A stretch of DNA of 64,000 bases from Myxococcales bacterium (lineage in GTDB: Bacteria > Myxococcota_A > Polyangia > Polyangiales > Houyiibacteriaceae), in NCBI GenBank assembly GCA_024640845.1, contig JAHEEE010000005.1, positions 1 to 64,000 on the forward strand. The letters are read 5' to 3'. Each line of letters starts with the position of its first letter. The first letter of the stretch is position 1. A program made the position numbers and the translations under genes. The notes beneath the pieces are model-generated. The model was not told the DNA's origin, did no database searches, and was given only the letters and a program-made list of their open reading frames with translations. Below, one piece after another: positions 59,908 to 64,000 of this stretch.

Positions 59908-60420
59908 TCAGTCGGGAGGAGTGTTGCGTACCGCGACGATTTCGCAGGTCACCTCGCCTTTCGGGCGACGCAAGATGACTTCGTCCCCGACAGCGCGTGA
60001 CAACAGCGACTTCCCGACCGGAGACTCCATACTGATCCATCGTTTGTGAGCGTCGATCTCGTCGGGGCCGACGATCCGGTAGGTCTGCTCGTTGCCATCT
60101 TCATCCTCGATCGTGACCCAGCTCCCGAAGTAGACGCGGCCGTCGTCGGGCGGCTGCTCGTCTACCATTGTCAACACCTCGAGGCGTCGCCCGAGAAAGC
60201 GCAGCCGTCGATCGATCGCCGCGAGGCGCTGCTTGCTGTACTGGTACTCCGCGTTCTCCGAGCGATCTCCCTCTGCCGCGGCAACCTGCACGGCCTTTGC
60301 CATCTTCGGGCGGTCGACGTTCCACAATCGGTCCGCTTCTTCCTCGAATCGGCGGTATCCCTCGGGGGTGATGTAGCCGGGTTTGCCCGAAGTATCCGGG
60401 CGTGTGCGTCGGCGTGACAT
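59908..60420 (-). CDS. greB: GreA/GreB-type transcription elongation factor
   Basis: 170 residues. The N-terminus SRRRTRPDTSGKPGYITPEG and YRRFEEEADRLWNVDRPKM form the coiled-coil part, continued by AAAEGDRSENAEYQYSKQRL (acidic tip, typical D-x-x-E-N-A-E-Y). The C-terminal FKBP-like domain follows: GSWVTIEDEDGNEQTYRIVGPDEID, ISMESPVGKSLLSRAVGDEV. It restarts backtracked RNA polymerase by stimulating transcript cleavage. Overall it looks more GreB- than GreA-like. The start lies two bases after the stop of the carotenoid oxygenase gene, so both are co-transcribed. Confidence 0.9.
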   Translation of the reverse strand: MSRRRTRPDTSGKPGYITPEGYRRFEEEADRLWNVDRPKMAKAVQVAAAEGDRSENAEYQYSKQRLAAIDRRLRFLGRRLEVLTMVDEQPPDDGRVYFGSWVTIEDEDGNEQTYRIVGPDEIDAHKRWISMESPVGKSLLSRAVGDEVILRRPKGEVTCEIVAVRNTPPD

Positions 60421-60422
60421 GC

Positions 60423-61895
60423 TCAGGAGGGAATCCAGACGCCGTGGAAACCATAAGGAACGCGTTGAGGCAGTGCGACCTCGGCAATCGGTCCCGCCGC
60501 GACGTTCTCGGCCTCGAGAATCGCGAGAACACTCCGCCGCGAAGCGTGGTCGTAGACGAAGGTCAGCAACCAACCCTCAGCTTCGCCCGAGCTCTCCGGA
60601 ACGAAAAATGCCTCGCCCGCGTGTCTCGTCCGCCCCGGATCCCACTCCGAGATGGCGCCTGTTCGATAATCCACGTGACCAATGCCGGCGAAGTCGATCG
60701 TCTGCGGGTCATCCCGGGTTGCCACAAACCAACCGTGCCGATGCTTTCGTCCGCTGAAACGGCGGTCGTGCGACGGGAGCTCGAACGGATTCGTGGCGAT
60801 GAGCTCTTCGGCGTAGCTGAGCTGCTCCCCGGCGGTGTTGATACGCCAACGCTTCAGCGCGCTCTCTCCGGTGCCTCCAACTAAATCCGAGCCGTTGAAC
60901 ATGTCCGGGTGCCAGCACACGTCCACGATGACATCATCGCCGTCTCGATAGGCGTTCACTTCGTGAAAAACGTAGAAGGGATCGACCTCGACCCAACGGA
61001 TGCTCTCCGTCGGTCCGCCGAGCGGCATGACGCCAATGCGCGCGCCGTAGCCTGGGTCCCACACGAAGGGAACCGGGTCCCCTGCGACGGCGGCTTCGAG
61101 GTCGAACAAGACGGGCGCCTCCCAGAAGACGACATCCTCCTCGGTGATTGCAAAGGAGTGCATCATCGAAGACTGGCCGACCTCGATGCGTTGTGTCGAC
61201 ACCAAGGCTCCGGCTTCATCCGTAACGTGGTAGAGCAGCAGGTCTTCGCCAAAGAACCAGTATCCAAAGGAGTGGAGGTAACCCGTGGCAGGGTCGATTT
61301 TGGGATGCGCCGTGAACGATTGGGTGAGCTTCCCGCCGAAGTCGTACACACCAACCGTCGACAAGTCGTTCGCGTCGATCTCGAAAGGAAGTCCGACTTC
61401 GCCGGAGGTGAGTAGCTTGCCGGCGTGATGGATGGCGCTGACGTTCGACGCGTTGTTGCCGCCTCCCGGCACGTTTCCGGGGACGGTCCCTCCGGTCAGC
61501 TGTCCGGTCTCCACCCACCTGTTTCGATACGCCGTAGCACGGCCGCCCCTCAGCTCGACGCTGTGGAGCATGCCGTCGCCGAAGAACCAATGCGCGGACT
61601 CTCCGCTCGCCGGATTCGAGCCGTTTCGTACGTACCTTCCATCGAGAGCAGACGGAATCGCGCCATGGACTTCGAGGTCGGTTGCCGCGACTTCGTCGTA
61701 TACGGGCGCGAAGTTACCCTGCAACCACCAAGGTGTCGTTGCGTCGAAGGGTTCGGCAATGTTCGAAGAAGAGCTCGCACATCCCAAGAGAAACCCACGC
61801 GACATCGACGCTCCGAGAGTGGCCCCGCTCGCGACCCTGAGAAAGGGGCGCCGGCCGATGCCGAGATGTAGCGCACCAAACTTTCGATAGTTCAT
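60423..61895 (-). CDS. Carotenoid-cleavage oxygenase family protein with Tat lipoprotein signal
   Basis: 490 residues. The N-terminus has a twin-arginine motif (GRRPFLRVAS), a hydrophobic stretch and a lipobox (LLGC), so it is predicted to be exported folded by Tat and lipid-anchored. The propeller domain has the four Fe-binding His of the family: His197 (FTAHPKID), His246 (MMHSFAIT), His311 (FHEVNAY) and His484 (GFHGVW near the end). LDGRYVRNGSNPAS and HWFFGDGMLHSVELRGG fit the family. It should split an alkene bond of a carotenoid or stilbene. It is read before greB. Confidence 0.9.
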   Translation of the reverse strand: MNYRKFGALHLGIGRRPFLRVASGATLGASMSRGFLLGCASSSSNIAEPFDATTPWWLQGNFAPVYDEVAATDLEVHGAIPSALDGRYVRNGSNPASGESAHWFFGDGMLHSVELRGGRATAYRNRWVETGQLTGGTVPGNVPGGGNNASNVSAIHHAGKLLTSGEVGLPFEIDANDLSTVGVYDFGGKLTQSFTAHPKIDPATGYLHSFGYWFFGEDLLLYHVTDEAGALVSTQRIEVGQSSMMHSFAITEEDVVFWEAPVLFDLEAAVAGDPVPFVWDPGYGARIGVMPLGGPTESIRWVEVDPFYVFHEVNAYRDGDDVIVDVCWHPDMFNGSDLVGGTGESALKRWRINTAGEQLSYAEELIATNPFELPSHDRRFSGRKHRHGWFVATRDDPQTIDFAGIGHVDYRTGAISEWDPGRTRHAGEAFFVPESSGEAEGWLLTFVYDHASRRSVLAILEAENVAAGPIAEVALPQRVPYGFHGVWIPS

Positions 61896-61974
61896 CCCGA
61901 GACCTTCCTCTGGGATTGATACGTGCGTGGTTGCGTGGAGTCAACGTGCTCCACTGTGATAGCTTTGGCCTGTC

Positions 61975-63582
61975 GTGAGCACGGGCGTAGGTCAGACAAC
62001 CGACAGCCGGGAGTTCTTGCAGCAGCGCGTCGCTGCGTTCGGGCTCGCCGTTGCGGTCATTCTTCTCCTCTCGCTGCTAGCGCGCCTCGCGCTGGGTGTT
62101 GGGTTCAACTACATGACCAAGGAGGTCGCCCATCCTTCGTTTTGGGCGCACGCAGTGTCATGGATTCCAGTCACCGCCGTCTGGTTGATTTGCCGCTCGC
62201 GCTCTCTCGGTACACGTACGATTCAGGTGGTCGAAGGCTTCGGCTTGGTGTTGACCAGCATCTGCCTCGTCGTGATGGGCGCCAACCTGCCGGCGGCCGC
62301 GGGCGCCGCGACCACGACTGCATACTCCTTGTCGTTCGTTTTGATCGCGCGAGCGGTTTTCGTTCCAAGCACCGCCCAGCACACTGCCTGGCTCGGGTTT
62401 GCCGTCGGCATTCCGCTCGTCGTCGCGGTCTACTTGAACTTCCTGACCGTCGATCTCGATGCTTGGAACGCGCACGGTTTCTTCCGAAAGATCACTGACA
62501 AGAGCGTCCTCGCGAGAAGTCAGGCCATTCAAATCGCGTTCGCATGGTCTTTGACCACCTTGCTTGCGGCTTGGGCGACGCGTGTGATCTTCGGGCTTCG
62601 GCGAGATGTTCGCGATGCGAAAAGGCTCGGCCAGTACATCGTCGAGGCGAAGCTCGGCGAAGGCGGCATGGGGAAGGTCTATCGCGCGCAGCACGGCATG
62701 CTGAAGCGTCCGACTGCGATCAAGTTACTCAGCCCAGAACGCAACACTCCGGAGGATCTCGATAGATTTCGGCGCGAGGTGCAGATGACTGCCAAGCTCA
62801 AGCACCCCAACACCGTCACGATTTACGACTACGGTCGCACGGACGACGGCACCTTCTACTACGCGATGGAGCTCCTCGACGGCGTCACTTTGTTGGAGAT
62901 CGTGCAGGCCGAGGGATATCTACCGCAATCGCGGGTCGTTCACATTTTGCGTCAGTGTGCGATGGCCCTTCAGGAGGCTCACGCGATGGGTCTCGTGCAC
63001 CGTGACATCAAGCCCAACAACATCATGATGACGCAGCAGGGCGGGGTTCACGACGTGACCAAGGTGCTCGACTTCGGATTGGTCAAGAACGTTGGACCAA
63101 GCACGGATGCGACCAACACGGTGTCGGAGGCGATCATCGGTACGCCTCGGTTCATGAGCCCAGAGCAAATCCTCGATCCCCCGTCGATCGATCCGCGCTC
63201 CGATCTGTACGCACTCGGAGCGGTGGGGTACTACATGCTCACAGGAGAGTTCGTGTTCGACGGAACGAGTGCCATCGAGATCTGCGCGCAGCACCTGAGC
63301 TCCGAGCCCGAGCTCCCCTCATTCCGAGTGGAGCGAGAGGTCGATCCCGAGCTAGAGCTGCTGATCATGCAATGCCTCGAAAAGAAGCGCGATGATCGGC
63401 CGTCCTCCGCGTTGGAGGTGGCGCATCGGCTCGACGGCCTGGCGATCGAAGCATGGTCGCAGGACCGCGCGTCCGAATGGTGGGCAACCGTCGGTCAAAA
63501 CATCGTCGTCATGCGCGATCGAGACCCCGCAGTCGGTAGCCTCGCGACCATCCAAGCGGCGAATATGGGGGCCGACACATGA
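61975..63582 (+). CDS. Membrane Ser/Thr protein kinase with N-terminal six-helix sensor domain
   Basis: 535 residues from a GTG. About six membrane helices fill residues 18-205. The kinase domain runs about 218-490: P-loop LGEGGMGKVYRA, catalytic Lys250 (TAIKLL), HRDIKPNN with Asp344, DFGLVKN with Asp366, GTPRFMSPEQ activation segment, DLYALGAVGYYMLTGEFVFDG. The sensor lies before the kinase, the reverse of the common PknB layout with its C-terminal outer domain. Its stop overlaps the sigma-factor start (ATGA), so both are translationally coupled and likely one signalling unit. Confidence 0.93.
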   Translation: MSTGVGQTTDSREFLQQRVAAFGLAVAVILLLSLLARLALGVGFNYMTKEVAHPSFWAHAVSWIPVTAVWLICRSRSLGTRTIQVVEGFGLVLTSICLVVMGANLPAAAGAATTTAYSLSFVLIARAVFVPSTAQHTAWLGFAVGIPLVVAVYLNFLTVDLDAWNAHGFFRKITDKSVLARSQAIQIAFAWSLTTLLAAWATRVIFGLRRDVRDAKRLGQYIVEAKLGEGGMGKVYRAQHGMLKRPTAIKLLSPERNTPEDLDRFRREVQMTAKLKHPNTVTIYDYGRTDDGTFYYAMELLDGVTLLEIVQAEGYLPQSRVVHILRQCAMALQEAHAMGLVHRDIKPNNIMMTQQGGVHDVTKVLDFGLVKNVGPSTDATNTVSEAIIGTPRFMSPEQILDPPSIDPRSDLYALGAVGYYMLTGEFVFDGTSAIEICAQHLSSEPELPSFRVEREVDPELELLIMQCLEKKRDDRPSSALEVAHRLDGLAIEAWSQDRASEWWATVGQNIVVMRDRDPAVGSLATIQAANMGADT

Positions 63583-64000
63583 TCGCAAACGCGCAGACCG
63601 AAGACCCCGCAGAGATCGTAGCGGCGATGGCGGCCGGCGACTCCGGTCCCGCGCTCAACGCATTCTATCAGCAGTATGCGAGCATGGTCCTTGCGCTGCT
63701 GATGAAGATGCTCGGCTCGCGCGCCGAAGCGGAAGAGATCCTTCAAGAGGTCTTCGTCGAGCTCTGGCGTCGTGCGCCACAATACGATCCCGAGCGGGGA
63801 AGCGTGGTAGCCTGGGTCGTGACTGTAGCGCGCTGCCGTGCGCTCGACGCCATTCGTGCTCGCGCGCGTCGCCATGGCAATAAGCAATCCGAATTCACGG
63901 AGGGTGATGCTCTCGTGACCGAAGGCCGCCGTCCGGACGTTCTGGTGTCCTCGACGCGCTGGCACCAGGCCTTGCGCGAGGCGTTTCAGCGCCTGAGCGC
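63579..64000 (+). CDS. ECF-type RNA polymerase sigma factor (partial)
   Basis: The first 140 residues of an ECF sigma factor cut by the window end. Region 2 is complete: LNAFYQQYASMVLALLMKML, the core-binding AEAEEILQEVFVELWRRAPQYDPERG, and the -10-recognising VVAWVVTVARCRALDAIRARARR. Region 4 begins just before the cut (WHQALREAFQRLSA). The DAED-like acidic residues in region 2.2 are present as EAEE. It starts at ATG overlapping the kinase stop by four bases. The anti-sigma factor, if any, would be beyond the window. Confidence 0.88.
   Translation, partial: MIANAQTEDPAEIVAAMAAGDSGPALNAFYQQYASMVLALLMKMLGSRAEAEEILQEVFVELWRRAPQYDPERGSVVAWVVTVARCRALDAIRARARRHGNKQSEFTEGDALVTEGRRPDVLVSSTRWHQALREAFQRLS

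Overview
The window is high-GC, densely coded bacterial chromosome: 61 coding sequences, two of them cut by the window edges. I see no rRNA, tRNA, prophage, CRISPR array or plasmid functions. Gene content points to the Myxococcota or a related deltaproteobacterial lineage. Signs are many lipoproteins with Gly-Asn or Asp-Ala-Gly linkers, small Cys-rich lipoproteins, a membrane Ser/Thr kinase beside an ECF sigma factor, a TPR protein with tandem cNMP-type folds, and many GTG/TTG starts. This placement is inferred from gene content only.

Layout. 1-6.7 kb: a cut unknown gene, an exported rhodanese, a LamG-VanZ membrane protein, a penicillin-acylase-family lipoprotein, an ACT-domain malic enzyme and a cupin. 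6.7-10.2 kb: a three-gene inositol set (CDP-alcohol phosphotransferase, inositol-phosphate cytidylyltransferase, myo-inositol-1-phosphate synthase) that predicts a CDP-inositol route. 10.2-19.6 kb: AcuI-type reductase, aldolase-dehydrogenase fusion, sulfotransferase, small lipoproteins, a TusA/DsrE pair, an MBL hydrolase, a CAP protein, an HNH nuclease and a GH17-like lipoprotein. 19.6-31 kb: cold-shock protein, ABC-F ATPase, NlpC-like/autotransporter-repeat lipoprotein, ThDP enzyme, KefFC-type antiporter pair, crotonase, SRPBCC protein and a sodium:solute symporter.

31-38.2 kb: pta-ackA (minus strand) faces a universal-stress protein coupled to a Na+/K+-ATPase-like P-type pump (plus strand), which together suggest an energy and ion-homeostasis locus. 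38.2-47 kb: DUF1214-like and sulfotransferase pair, exported glutaredoxin-like lipoprotein, Cys-rich lipoprotein, and a REP-associated tyrosine transposase flanked by a 19-bp inverted repeat. Two very small genes follow (a CPXCG protein and a Lys-rich 42-residue protein), then a direct-repeat pair, a patatin phospholipase and a degenerate PP2C-like protein. 47-61.9 kb is mostly metabolic and housekeeping: SelO, GST, TPR/cNMP protein, pseudouridine synthase, glutamate dehydrogenase, amidohydrolase, LCAT-like lipase, ArfB, GreB-type factor and a Tat-lipoprotein carotenoid oxygenase. 61.9-64 kb: a membrane Ser/Thr kinase translationally coupled to an ECF sigma factor that runs off the window.

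The strongest candidates for something new are the mesophile-type CDP-inositol cluster, the transposase with flanking repeats, the USP/Na,K-ATPase-like operon facing pta-ackA, and the kinase-sigma pair. All functions are read from motifs by eye; none has been tested by database search.
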